Assembly: GCA_032716605.1 (NCBI GenBank)
Contig: CM064501.1
Location: forward strand, 25,761,014-25,825,013
Length of the DNA stretch: 64,000 nt
Reading direction: 5' to 3'
Source of the DNA: Paralithodes platypus
Taxonomy: Eukaryota > Arthropoda > Malacostraca > Decapoda > Lithodidae
The notes beneath the pieces were generated by a model. That model was not told where the DNA came from and did not search any database. It saw only the letters and a program-made list of their open reading frames with translations. Shown piece by piece: positions 30,614 through 41,400 of the stretch. Position numbers and translations under genes: made by a program. Numbering within the stretch: the first letter of the stretch is position 1; each line of letters begins with the position of its first letter.

Positions 30614-32240
30614 ATAGCCAGCAAACATAGCTGGATATGGTATGGGAGGGAGAAGAAGAGAAGTAGTGGAGGAGGAGGTGGGGATCAGGAGGTCAGAAGT
30701 GTGGGAAGCCATGAAAAGGGTGAAGTTGGGGAAAGCACCAGGAACAGATGGAGTGTGTGGGGAAATGTTGAGGTATGGTGGTGAGATAGTGATAGAATGG
30801 GTATGGAAAATGTGCAAACTAGCATGGGAGAAGGGGAGTGCACCCGATGAGTGGAAGACTGGCATAATAGTCCCCCTATATAAGGGCAAAGGGGAAAGAG
30901 GAGTGTGTGGTAACCACCGAGGAATATGTCTTCGAAGCGTAGTAGGGAAGGTATACAGTAGGGTAGTGATTGAGAGAGTGAGAGTGAGAACGGAGAAATG
31001 GATAGGCGACGAGCAGGGAGGTTTTAGGAAGGGAAGAGGATGTGTAGATCAGATTTTTACCCTGAATTGTGTTGTGGAGAAGTATCTGGAGAAGAAACAA
31101 AAGGTGTATGTTGCCTTTATGGACTTGGAGAAGGCCTATGACAGAGTGGATAGAGAAGGTTTGTGGAAAGTACTTAGAATATACGGAGTAGAGGGCAAGT
31201 TGCTGAAAGCAGTGAAGAGCATGTATGAGGGTGCAAAGGCGGCAGTACGTGTGGAGAGTGAGCAGAGCGAGTTCTTTGACCTGAATGTTGGTTTGAAACA
31301 GGGGTGTGTGATGTCCCCGTGGTTGTTTACTGTATATATGGATGGAGTTATGAAAGAAATACTATCAAGAGCAGTGGATGTTGGTGTATCGCTGAAAAGG
31401 GAGGGAATTGAGTGGAAGCTACCTATACTGCTGTTTGCGGATGATACAGTTCTGATGAGTGATAATGAATGGGAGTTGCAGGGTCTGGTAAATGAGTTTG
31501 GAACAGTGTGCGAAAAACGGAATTTGAAGGTAAATACGGGGAAGAGCAAGGTTATGGTCTTCGAAAGGGGTGAAGTCACAGAGTGTGAGGTGAAGCTGAA
31601 CGGTCAGGCTATGGAGATCGTCAACTCTTTTAAGTATCTGGGCAGTGTGTTGAGTAAAGATGGGACTATGGATGAAGAGGTGCGGGAGAGGGTACAACAG
31701 GGGAAGAGGGTTGTAGGAACGCTAAAAGCAGTAACAAGAAATAGGGTGGTCAGTATGGAAGTGAAGAAGTCCTTGCATGACAGTGTGGTAATCCCGACAC
31801 TGACTTACGGAAGCGAAGCATGGACGTTGGTTGAGAGACTCAGACCAAGAGTGAGAGCAGTGGAAATGAATTACTTAAGGAGTGCGTGCGGAGTTACATG
31901 GAGGGATAGACAGACTAATGAGGAAGTAAGAAGGAGGTGTGGTGTGGAGGTAGATGTGCTGGAAAGTGTGAAAAGGAACAACTTGAGATGGTTCGGCCAT
32001 ATGGAACGTATGGAAAGCGAGAGAATGACTAAGAGGGTGTATGAGAGCGAGGTGGAGGGACAGAGGGGGAGAGGTAGACCGAATATGAGGTGGAAGGATG
32101 GAGTGAGGAAGTACATGAACGAAGGTGGTGCTGGTTGGGGGGAGGGGCGTCGACTGACTGGGGACAGAGGTGCATGGGGGCGGTTCGTTCGTGGCCACCC
32201 CTTCGGGGATCACGGCGTCAGGCAATAGATAGATAGATAG
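30614..32240 (+). mobile_element. 5'-truncated LINE with (GATA)n tail, copy 1, 11 bp target duplication
   Basis: ATAATTATAGT flanks the insertion (30603-30613 and 32241-32251). The element starts inside the coding region and ends GGCGTCAGGCAATAGATAGATA. Just before the tail, CCCCTTCGGGG (about 32201-32211) forms a small hairpin. Copies with the same 3' end and tail are at 32497-34476, 25175-25414 and 48281-48523, all minus strand. Confidence 0.93.
30618..32228 (+). CDS. LINE reverse transcriptase (C-terminal part of ORF2)
   Basis: The frame is open from just after a TAG at 30615 to TAG at 32226-32228 (536 codons; first ATG 30642). RT landmarks in order are KLGKAPGTDGV, HRGICLRSVVGKVYSRV, EQGGFRKGRGCVDQI, FMDLEKAYDRVDR, GLKQGCVMSPWLF and LLFADDTVLM. 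The C-terminal RNLRWFGHMERM and GRGRPNMRWKDGVRKY blocks are typical of this LINE group. The catalytic Asp residues (MDLEKAYD, FADD) are intact. The endonuclease is missing because of 5' truncation, so the copy cannot move by itself. The clade is not certain; microsatellite 3' tails are known in RTE-like LINEs. Confidence 0.9.
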   Translation, partial: PANIAGYGMGGRRREVVEEEVGIRRSEVWEAMKRVKLGKAPGTDGVCGEMLRYGGEIVIEWVWKMCKLAWEKGSAPDEWKTGIIVPLYKGKGERGVCGNHRGICLRSVVGKVYSRVVIERVRVRTEKWIGDEQGGFRKGRGCVDQIFTLNCVVEKYLEKKQKVYVAFMDLEKAYDRVDREGLWKVLRIYGVEGKLLKAVKSMYEGAKAAVRVESEQSEFFDLNVGLKQGCVMSPWLFTVYMDGVMKEILSRAVDVGVSLKREGIEWKLPILLFADDTVLMSDNEWELQGLVNEFGTVCEKRNLKVNTGKSKVMVFERGEVTECEVKLNGQAMEIVNSFKYLGSVLSKDGTMDEEVRERVQQGKRVVGTLKAVTRNRVVSMEVKKSLHDSVVIPTLTYGSEAWTLVERLRPRVRAVEMNYLRSACGVTWRDRQTNEEVRRRCGVEVDVLESVKRNNLRWFGHMERMESERMTKRVYESEVEGQRGRGRPNMRWKDGVRKYMNEGGAGWGEGRRLTGDRGAWGRFVRGHPFGDHGVRQ

Positions 32241-32294
32241 ATAATTATAGTGTTTGGAAGTAATTACAAGCCTCTGAAAAAAACGTTTTCCCCA

Positions 32295-32496
32295 TTATCC
32301 AACGATCTTAAGACACGCCGCCCGATAGTTGGGAGGGCTATGAAGAAAATGAGGGGTAAAATGCGTAAAACGGCGATAACGGTGTATTTTAACAAAACTT
32401 GGCTTGGGTTTTTAAGGTTTTTTAAAGGCATAAAACCCAAGATTTCGAAAACCCGACCCAAGTTTGGGCAAAAGTTGGCTCGGATTTTGCGAGTTT
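32295..32496 (+). repeat. dispersed repeat, copy 1 (copy 2 at 34870-35070)
   Basis: About 200 bp with ACACGCCGCCCGATAGTTGG, GGGCTATGAAGA, TTGGCTTGGGTTTT and AAGTTGGCTCGGATTTTGCG also occurs, diverged, at 34870-35070 (CACGGCCGCCAATAGT, GGTCTATGAAGAG, AGTTGGCTCGGATTTCGC). Copy 1 was the landing site of the second GATA-tailed LINE. Confidence 0.75.
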
Positions 32497-34476
32497 AATA
32501 TCTATCTATCTATTGCCTGATGCCGTGATCCCCGAAGGGGTGACCACGAACGAACCGCCCCCATGCACCTCTGTCCCCAATCAGTTGACGCCCCTCCCCC
32601 CAACCAGCACCGCCTTCATTCATATACTTCCTCACTCCATCCTTCCACCTCTCCTTCGGTCTACTTCTCCCTCTCTGTCCCTCCACCTCGCTCTTGTACA
32701 CCCTCTTAGTCATTCTCTTGCTTTCCATACGTTCCATATGGCCGAACCATCTCAAGTTGTTCCTTTTCACACTTTCCAGCACATCTACCTCCACACCACA
32801 CCTTCTTACTTCTTCATTAGTCTGTCTATCCCTCCATGTAACTCCTCACGCACTTCTTAAGTAATTCATTTCCACTGCTCTCACTCTTGGTCTGAGTCTC
32901 TCAACCAACGTCCATGCTTCGCTTCCGTAAGTCAGCGTCGGGATTACCACACTGTAATGCAAGGACTTCTTCACTTCCATACTGACCGCCCTATTTCTTG
33001 TTACTGCTTTCAGCATTCCTACAACCCTCTTCCCCTGTTGTGCCCTCTCCCGCTCTTCTTCATCCATAGTCCCATCTTTACTCAACACACTGCCCAGATA
33101 CTTAAAAGAGTTGACGATCTCCATAGCCTGACCGTTCAGCTTCACCTCACACTCTGTGACTTCACCCCTTTCGAAGACCATAACCTTGCTCTTCCCCGCA
33201 TTTACCTTCAAATTCCGTTTTTCGCACACTGTTCCAAACTCATTTACCAGACCCTGCAACTCCCATTCATTATCTTTCATCAGAACTGTGTCATCCGCAA
33301 ACAGCAGTATAGGTAGCTTCCACTCATTTCCCTCCCTTTTCAGAGATACACCAACATTCTCTGCTCTTGATATTATTTCTTTCATGACTCCATCCATATA
33401 TACAGTAAACAACCACGGGGAGATCACACACCCCTGTTTCAAACCAACTTTCAGGTCAAAGAACTCACTCTGCTCACTCTCCACACGTACTGCCGCCTTA
33501 GCACCCTCATACATGCTCTTCACTGCTTTCAGCAACTTGCCATCTACTCCGTATATTATAAGTACTTTTCACAAACCTTCTCTATCCACTCTGTCATAGC
33601 CCTCCTCCAAGACCATAAAGGCAACATACACCTTTTGTTTCTTCTCCAGATATTTCTCCACAACATAATTCAGGGTAAAAATCTGATATACACATCCTCT
33701 TCCCTTCCTAAAACCTCCCTGCTCGTCGCTTATCCATTTCTCCGTTCTCACTCTCACTCTCTCAATCACTACCCTACTGTATACCTTCCCTACTATGCTC
33801 AGAAGACATATTCCTCGGTGGATACCACACACTCCTCTTTCCCCTTTACCCTTATATAGGGGAACTATTATGCCAGTCTTCCAGTCATCGGGTGCACTCC
33901 CCTTCTTCCATCCTAGTTTGCACATTTTCCATACCCATTCGATCACTATCTCCCCACCATACCTCAACATTTCCCCACACACTCCATCTGCTCCTGGTGC
34001 TTTCCCCAACTTTACTCTTTTCATGGCTTCCCACACTTCTGTCCTCCTGATCCCCACCTCCTCCTCCACTACTTCTCTTCTTCTCCCTCCCATACCATAT
34101 CCAACTATATTTGCTGGCTCTTCATTCCTTACATTTAGCAACTCATTGAAGTACTCCTCCATCTTTCGACTCTCTCTTGCTTCTCGGCTTGCATTCTCCC
34201 ATTCTTATCTTTTTCACCCTTACTGTTTCCCTTGCTACCTTCCCTAACTTTCTTGACTTCTTTCCAGAACAGTTTCTTACTCTCCCTCCATTTTACACTC
34301 AGATTCCTTCCAAATTCCTCATCCACTCTTCTCTTACTTTCCTTCACTACTCTCTTCACCACCCTCTTTCTCTCCACGTACCTTTCTCGTTTCTGTCTCT
34401 CGAAATCTTCATACCCTCTACTACCCAACCACTCTCTATATGCTTTCTTCTTTTCTTCCACAGCTATTTTTACCTC
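32497..34476 (-). mobile_element. GATA-tailed LINE, copy 2 (inverted), 11 bp target duplication
   Basis: TTTGCGAGTTT occurs at 32486-32496 and 34477-34487. On the minus strand the insertion runs from the linker between endonuclease and RT (KAYREWLGSRGYEDFERQ) to the same 3' end as copy 1, and lies tail-to-tail with it across 256 bp. It is about 350 bp longer at the 5' side than copy 1. Confidence 0.93.
32510..34461 (-). pseudogene. LINE reverse transcriptase, inactivated copy
   Basis: Same protein as at 30618-32228, with a 5' linker extension. Breaks compared with copy 1: a one-base frameshift near 34170 between the linker frame (34461-34135) and the RT frame (from 34162), a Trp codon changed to TGA at 33569-33571, and a Cys codon changed to TGA at 32846-32848. 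The RT blocks GFRKGRGCVYQI, GLKQGCVISPWLF and LLFADDTVLM remain, but DLEKAYD reads VLEEGYD, losing a catalytic Asp. It is not functional. Confidence 0.9.
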
Positions 34477-34487
34477 TTTGCGAGTTT

Positions 34488-34869
34488 TAAGAGTCTAAAA
34501 AGACAGTGACCAAATTTCGGAAATCGGATCATGTTTTCCCAAATTGCAAACCCATATAACCAGATTTATCGAAAAGTTTACCATTATTAAAATCATAAAT
34601 ATCCAGTAAGCTAGATCTAGTACATTGGACATTGGACAATGTACAAGGCTAGTACAAGGCTAACCCTCACCTAACACCTACAAGAAGTCTGTAGTACCTA
34701 GTACGTAGGACACGAACCCTTACCGGTCCCGTCGGGCCACCGCCCATTTAGTATTCTGGCGCATCGGCCACGATCTTGTAAATTTTTACTGCCGTTGTGA
34801 TGTTAATTGTTTATAAGCTTTATATACTAACATTATTTCATGGAAATTAGTATTTACCCTTTAACCAAG
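34488..34869. other. unassigned sequence
   Basis: Unique-looking DNA with a short local duplication (GTACATTGGACATTGGACAATGTACAAGGCTAGTACAAGGCTA split over 34619-34665). No gene. Confidence 0.3.
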
Positions 34870-35070
34870 AATCTAAAAACACGGCCGCCAATAGTGGGAA
34901 GGTCTATGAAGAGTAGAAAAATTGAGGGGTAAACAGCATATAAAGCAAATATATTATATTTGTAAATAAAAGTTTGCTCGGGTTTGTGCATTTTCGAGAC
35001 CCATAAAATCCAATTTGTTGAAAACCCGAGCCTACTTTTGACGAAAGTTGGCTCGGATTTCGCAGGGTGG
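34870..35070 (+). repeat. dispersed repeat, copy 2
   Basis: Diverged partner of 32295-32496. It is preceded by CCCTTTAACC and contains an extra A/T-rich insertion near 34945-34970. Confidence 0.7.
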
Positions 35071-35096
35071 AGTCGAAAATAGCCTAGGCCTATGTT

Positions 35097-35375
35097 ATAA
35101 AAATATTTAATTTTGAGGAGACATTAACCTAATCTAATAACCTTACCTAAGCTATCCTAGTATTAGGGGTGTCCCCACACCCCCGCTGGTTGGGCAAAAC
35201 TGCTAATGGTAGAAATCCAGTTGGGGTGGAGTGAGTAATAGCATATGTAGTAAAAATCAAGTCAACTTTGAGAAGACATTAACCTAGCCTAACAACCTTA
35301 CCTAACCTATCCTAGTATTATGGGTGGGGGCTGTCGCTCCCACACCCCCTGCTGGTTGGGTAACATCCCCCCCCC
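35097..35375. repeat. tandem duplication of about 155 bp
   Basis: The block with GAGACATTAACCTA, CTTACCTAA, ATCCTAGTATTA and GCTGGTTGGG is present at 35110-35205 and again at 35265-35375. It is followed by a C11 and an A12 homopolymer at 35368-35391. Confidence 0.8.
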
Positions 35376-35589
35376 CCATAAAAAAAAAAAATCCTCATCT
35401 TGTTCTGAAGAAAACAAAAATGTGACGAGTAAAACAATATCCGCTATGTAGTCTACTTCGGGGCCGGGCAGGGTTGTATAACTTTGCAGAAGCCAGCAAG
35501 AACTAATGGAGTCGATGGTTGGCGTTTTGGATGGCCATCAAAAACATGCTTTGGGCTAAATAGCCCACAAAGTGTTTCTTCCTCCGCCC

Positions 35590-36388
35590 TTACAGTGGAA
35601 CCCTGCCCTTCACGTCCCTCCACAGACGTTCGATGTTGTTGGTGTGGGCCTTCGTTATTGGATCCACGAAGTTGACCGAATGATTGACCGTCAAATGTGT
35701 GTAACCTTCATCTCCCAGGCAATGGTAGGCTCTCCAACAATCGGAGATGATGGTGGTGCCGGGCAGAATATGTTTTTTTATAATTCCCAGGAGGGTTTCC
35801 TTGGAACGATCCTCGACGGAAACCATGAAAAATTGCCGGGTTCAACGACAAACTCCACCAAAAACCCACTGTCCTTCCACCATCCGGCCGACATGATATT
35901 TCCTTCTTCCGAATTTATTTTTATCTATTTCTACTATGAGATCTTCGCCCCCTACGTTCTTAGATTTTTCAATACACCAATCAATGAGTACCGTACCTCC
36001 CGTGTAATACAACACCAATCATTAACTGTTGAATATGAAAATTTAAATTCGTCACGGGCAGGTTGAATCTGAAAGTTGTTACGTAGGTACAAATTGATGA
36101 ATGTTAGCAAGTCTATCTTAGGCACAAGAGTTTGTTCAAAAAATATATTTTTCCAAACACTTTGACATGTTTCGCACTTTTTGCTTTTTGTTTTCGCACA
36201 CTTCTTTTCTCCCGACATCGCCATAAATTCCGAGGTAAATCTAAAACCATGTTGGCCCCGCACTTTTGACATTGCTGAGCCTCTAAAACAATCCCATTGT
36301 TCGCTAAAACTTTAAATAAAGCATCTGGTGAGGACTTGTAACGGCAATAACATTCAATGCACCCACCATCACAATCAGCACAAGCCAT
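35590..36388 (-). pseudogene. Merlin-type DNA transposase, broken
   Basis: The minus-strand start ATG 36388 gives a Cys-rich N-terminus (MACADCDGGCIECYC, then QQCQKCGANM), a zinc-binding module usual before this catalytic domain. The reading then shifts frame at about 36200 to TFINLYLRNNFQIQ and YSTVNDWCCITREVRY (helix-turn-helix-like), and again to VEIDKNKFGRRKYHVG near 35910 with the first catalytic Asp. After a TGA comes the frame 35826-35590: TIISDCWRAY (second acid) and AHTNNIERLWRDVKG (third acid). The ISXO2-like fold of Merlin elements has this order. At least two frameshifts and two stops make it inactive. I could not identify its terminal repeats. Confidence 0.8.
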
Positions 36389-36926
36389 GGCTCCTTTTCG
36401 CTATGAAAATCGCACTTCAAATGAAGTCGCTCTAATGGCTGATATTGAAAGGTGGCGCCACCAAAGATAAAAGCATATTGACGACAAGATGCACATCATA
36501 AATCTTAGTAAATATGAATAATTTAGATAACTTAACATAACATAATATAACCTAACCTAATCTAACCTACTGTAGATGATACGTCCATTAACCCTCCTGG
36601 CCCGGGCAGGCTCTCCAAAGGACAGAGCTCGTATCCGGGCGATCTGGCCGAATATCAACAGAAGTAAACTAAGGTTAATCTTGCTTAATATATTACTTAC
36701 ATTAATCAAACATATATAGAAATGGGCGCCTTACCTTGCTGCGTATAATGGCGTTGAGTAGAGCTCTCTAGCTCAACTGGTTCCGGAGTGATGGTGATGG
36801 AAGTGGAGGTAACTTTTGCCGCGTATTTACCTCGGCGCGTCCGAACACTCAACCGCGGCCCCGGCTACGACGCCCAGTTGCACTCGTCGCTCCACCCGCA
36901 ATTATGCCGGGAAGCGATTTTATAGT

Positions 36927-37412
36927 GTTTTATTGGTTATTATGTCATTTATTATAGTTATTATGCTATTTTCACTCAATACAGTTATTTACATGAACTT
37001 ATTTGTGTCTCTGTCACTTATTACTTCGTTTTATTATTATTATTATGATTATAGTGTCACTTTCACTGGACTTTGATAATTGATAGTGTCATTTCCCCTT
37101 TATGTATTGTTAGGTAAGCTAATATATATAGTGTCACTGTCACTTGTTCATCTTGTTATAAAGGCGCTTATTATTACTTGTGTGTGTCTCTTTCACTTAT
37201 ACTTAGTTTTATTATTATTATACTGTCACTTTGACTGGCCTAGGCTTATTGAGTGTCATTTTCACTTATTTATTGTTAGAAATATATATTTTAGTGTCAC
37301 TTTCACTTGTTCATATTGTTATTGAAGGCACTTATTATTACTTATATGTGTCCTTTTCACTTATACTTAGTTATATTATTATTCTTAGCCTACATTTGAG
37401 TGTCACTTTCAC
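36927..37412. repeat. subterminal tandem repeat of about 165 bp in the piggyBac element
   Basis: About three diverged units, each carrying GTGTCACTTTCACT-like motifs and a TTATTATTATTA stretch. Equivalent points are 37054 and 37223, 37087 and 37253, and 37131 and 37294. Such motifs near an end often serve as transposase binding sites. Confidence 0.7.
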
Positions 37413-37439
37413 TGTTGTCACTTCCACTTCAAAAGTTTA

Positions 37440-38487
37440 TTAGAGTATGGAAGTCGTTGAAGCAGGTGCCAAAACACACAGTCCAACTTGACACTCGAGG
37501 CATTCCCAAGTTGTTTTTGTGCTTTTGCGGGGTCTTCTTGTTGTGTGGCTGCACACATGGCACCTCTTCTGACTCCTAGCGTTACTACCTGGTGCTTTGA
37601 AAGGAAGGGCGTTGAGCTGGTGCTTCCTGAAAAATTCAGCACACCCCGTTTTGTCCAGCTGGCCTGGTCCTTGTAGTGGTTTCCCTGGTGTACCCGCATA
37701 TTTAGCCAGGAGCTCAAGTATCACCTGCTTGTGGAACTTCCGCAGGGACTTGTACTTCTTGGCTCCTGCAGTCCTCAGACGGTAGATGTTGTACGCATTG
37801 AGGACCGACATATCTATGGTATGCAGGATAAACTTCTTGTACCACCTGCAAGATGTTTGCAGGCAGTCGATGAAGCCCATCTGCATGTCGGACTTGTCAA
37901 CGAGGCGCATGTTGAGGTTATAATCCAGGACAGCAGCTGGTTTCTGGACGGGGTTCTTGGTTCTTCGGTCCACCTTCCCTGTGGCGACCATCTCGGCCTT
38001 GTGGCATGTGGTGAGGAGGTTGACCTTCCGCTGGTCATGCCAGTGGATGGAGAGGATGGGGCCACACTTCTTGTGGAAGATGTCCGCCTTCTTCGTCTTG
38101 GTTGGGTAGCCTGTGCCCTTCCTCTTGCCCTTGACTGTGCCGACAGTTGCGGTCATGGAGGTACTTGGTCAGGAGAGGCGACATGTAGTAATTATTTGTG
38201 TAAAGGATGTGGTTTTCATTGAAGTGCCTCTCCATCATCTTCTTCACTACAGCGCCACCAAAACCAATGAGGGGGTCAGTCACAATTTCTCCACCCTTGC
38301 CGCTGTAGACTATAAAGTACAGCACATACCCTGTCAAACAGTCGCAGAGGACGAAGAGCTTGATGCCGAAGCGGTGTCTCTTGGACGGGATATACTGTCG
38401 GAAGTGCAGCCTACCACGGAACAGGACCAGAGACTCGTCGAGGCACATCTTCTGGAAAGGAATCAGGGAGGTGGTGAACCGATGACG
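37440..38487 (-). pseudogene. piggyBac transposase, C-terminal half
   Basis: The minus-strand frame picks up after the LINE tail at RFTTSLIPFQKMCLDESLVL (first catalytic Asp) and continues FRQYIPSKRHRFGIKLFVL. The second catalytic site reads HILYTNNYYMS where the family has xDNYY: GAT has become AAT. A one-base shift near 38150 leads into VGTVKGKRKGTGYP and the rest of the domain, with MRLVDKSDMQM as third catalytic site. The C-terminal zinc-binding region is CHVCSHTT, then CLECQVGLCV. Near 37465 a further one-base shift spoils the final CF..FHT motif. Family members excise and insert at TTAA; this copy cannot. Confidence 0.9.
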
Positions 38488-41400
38488 TATTATTATTATT
38501 ATTATTATATGAGATGCCGAAGTCTCCAACCAGGGTGCAGAAACACCATCAAGATCAATCCACACAAAATACCCGGAGGCACTGGAGAGAGACTATGGCA
38601 ACTTAGGAAAAAATAAAAACATACACTGTATACTGTACTGTACATATACACATATTAAACACAGACAACATATTATGCAGTGGAGGATATCAAGCTTAAC
38701 TATAATACAATAAAATAGAATAACATAAGTTTAAAAATAAGAATTAATGCTGCAAAAAAAGCATTAACTCTAGACTTAAAAATGGAGATATTAGCTGAAT
38801 TGACTAGCTCATTTGGCAACTTATTCTACAAGTCAACCATGGCCGGCACAAAACACCGTGAAAACTGTGTAGTAGAAAAATTAACACGGGTCATGGCAAG
38901 ATAATTAAGATTGCTTGTGAATCTAGTTGCACGAGCCCGGACATAGGGCCCAGGCAGAACCCCATGTAAGGGATGCTGAGGGTTGTTAAAAACTTTAAAT
39001 AAAAGACTAAGGGCACCAACTTTACGTCGATGACACAGATCAAGAGACAAATTAGGTAGAATAAAACTGATGGAATTTAGCGACCTGTCAAGCAACTTGA
39101 GATGGCAGTCAGCTGCTGACAACCAGACAGGTGAGCAGTACTCGAAATGTGGCAAAATAAAAGCATAAAAAGACTTGATAACTGTGGCATCACAAGCAAA
39201 TGTTTTATAAACCTTGCGAAGCAGACCAATTTTTGGGAAATGGAAGAGGAGAAAGAACGAATATGCTTTTCAAAAGTAAGTTTGGGATCAAGAGTAAATC
39301 CTAACAAACGCAGAGTATCCACATTCTCAATTTGCTCGCCAGAAACTTGTAGATAAGGATGGGGAGGATCCAAGGTACGAGATCTGCTGATGATAATGGA
39401 GTGTGTTTTACTAGCATTAAGTTTCATGCCCCAAAGTTCACACCATCATGTAATTTTGGCTAAATCCCTATTCAGAGCAGTAGCAATTACGTGTCGATCT
39501 ATTGGTGATGCAATTGACGCATATAAAGTTGTATCATCAGCATAGGAGATTAGTTTATTTTCAAGCTCGGAACACAGGTCAGCAGTAAAAATAATAAAAA
39601 GCAAAGGCCCAAGGACAGTGCCTTGTGGAACACCAGAAACAACAGTAACAGAAGGGGAATGACACCCATCAATGACCACAGACTGAGATCTTTTCGTCAA
39701 AAAATCTTCAAAGATCCTTAAAAAATTGCCACCAATACCAATGAGCTGTAACTTAAACAGAAGTGCTTTATGGTTGACTAAATCAAAAGCAGAACTAAAG
39801 TCAATAGCCACGAGACTCATGTCCCTGGTCCAATGAAGATTGCAAGTCATGGGTGAGTGTCAGAAGTGCATCACATGTACCCAGTCCCTTACGAAAACCA
39901 AACTGTGAGTTTGGTATCAAATTATGACTATTACAATAAGAGGAAAGGCGTCTGGACAAAAGCCTCTCATAGAGATTAGATAGGATAGGTGTAATGGAGA
40001 TAGGGCGATAGTCATTAGGAGATGATGAGGCAGTATTTCCCTTTGGAATAGGAGTGATAATAGCCTTACGCCAGCAAAGAGGAAAACTACCTGATTTCAA
40101 AAGCAACCTAAACACCACTGCCAATTTAGGTGCCAAGACCACTGCAATCTTTTTAAAAAAGAGAGGGAAAAACCCATCCGGGTCTGTGCCACCATAGGTA
40201 TCAAGATCCAGTAAGTACCTTTTCAGTTCAGCTGATTTGAATGCCATTGAATTGAGGTTGGGTCTAGGGAAACATGTCAATGGCAAAGACAATTCCTGAT
40301 TACTCTGCTTATTAATACAAATATTAGATAGAATATTGGCTTTCGATAATGGATAAAAAGAGATGGAGCCATCAAAATCACAAAGAGGAGGCATGGAGGA
40401 ATCTATTCCAAATAAAGAGGATTTCAAAGCGGACCACCATTCATGAGGCTGTGTAGCTCCTGCCAAAACATCCTGAAGATGGGAGTTATAATCCCTCTTA
40501 GCACCATCATAAACTCTCTGCGCAGCTGCCCTTTTAAAAACATAATTTTCCCAATGCAAGGGGGTTTGATTACGCCTCCATAGACGATATACAGCCTGTT
40601 TGTCATCAAATGCACGCTTGCAGTCATCATTAAACCATGCTTTATCCCTGATACGAGACTTAATTGTCTTTGATGGAATTCTTTTGCGAAGGATACCAAG
40701 AAGAAAATTGTTGAGAGCTGAAACCGGGTCATGAGATCTTAGTATGTGATTCCACTCAATATTACAAACATCATTACAAACGTTGTCCCAGTTAACCCGG
40801 GATTTAAGGTAGACTTTACGTGAGAGAGTAATATCAGGAACAGAAAAATCAAGATTAATTTTACACATGATGGCATTGTGGTCGGAAGTGCCAACAGGTA
40901 CAAGAACGGAGGTTTCTACAACGCCAGGAATGTCTGTTAGTACTAGATCAAGACAATTTCCAGACATATGAGTAGGTCCTTGGATTAGCTGTTCACAACC
41001 AGATAAGTTTGCAAAATCCAATGCAGCATGACCATTTCTATTAGTTGGAGAGACCGAGTTCAACCACTCTTGATGATGCGCATTGACATCACCAACAAAA
41101 ATAAAAGATGATTTGACATCTACAGACTGTATTGAAGCCATGGCTGTTAAAAGGCAGTCATATATCTCATTGTTAACATCAGGATTTCTGTACAGGCTAA
41201 AAATGTAATGATTATGATACTTGCTGGAAACTTTAACTAACTGCATCTCATGGCATTTACAAATATGGTTAGTTAAGTGCTGAGCATTATACCCAGATCT
41301 AATATACAAGCTCATTCCACGAGCACGAGGAATAGAATCACGCCGAATAAGAACTGGTTTACCGAAGTTAGGTATAAGAAGTTCAGAATAATCTCTATAA

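Noticed and set aside
31136..33599. Opposite-strand frames of about 147 codons rich in Ser, Thr and Pro
   Set aside because: They are shadows of the LINE RT frames and recur in both copies.
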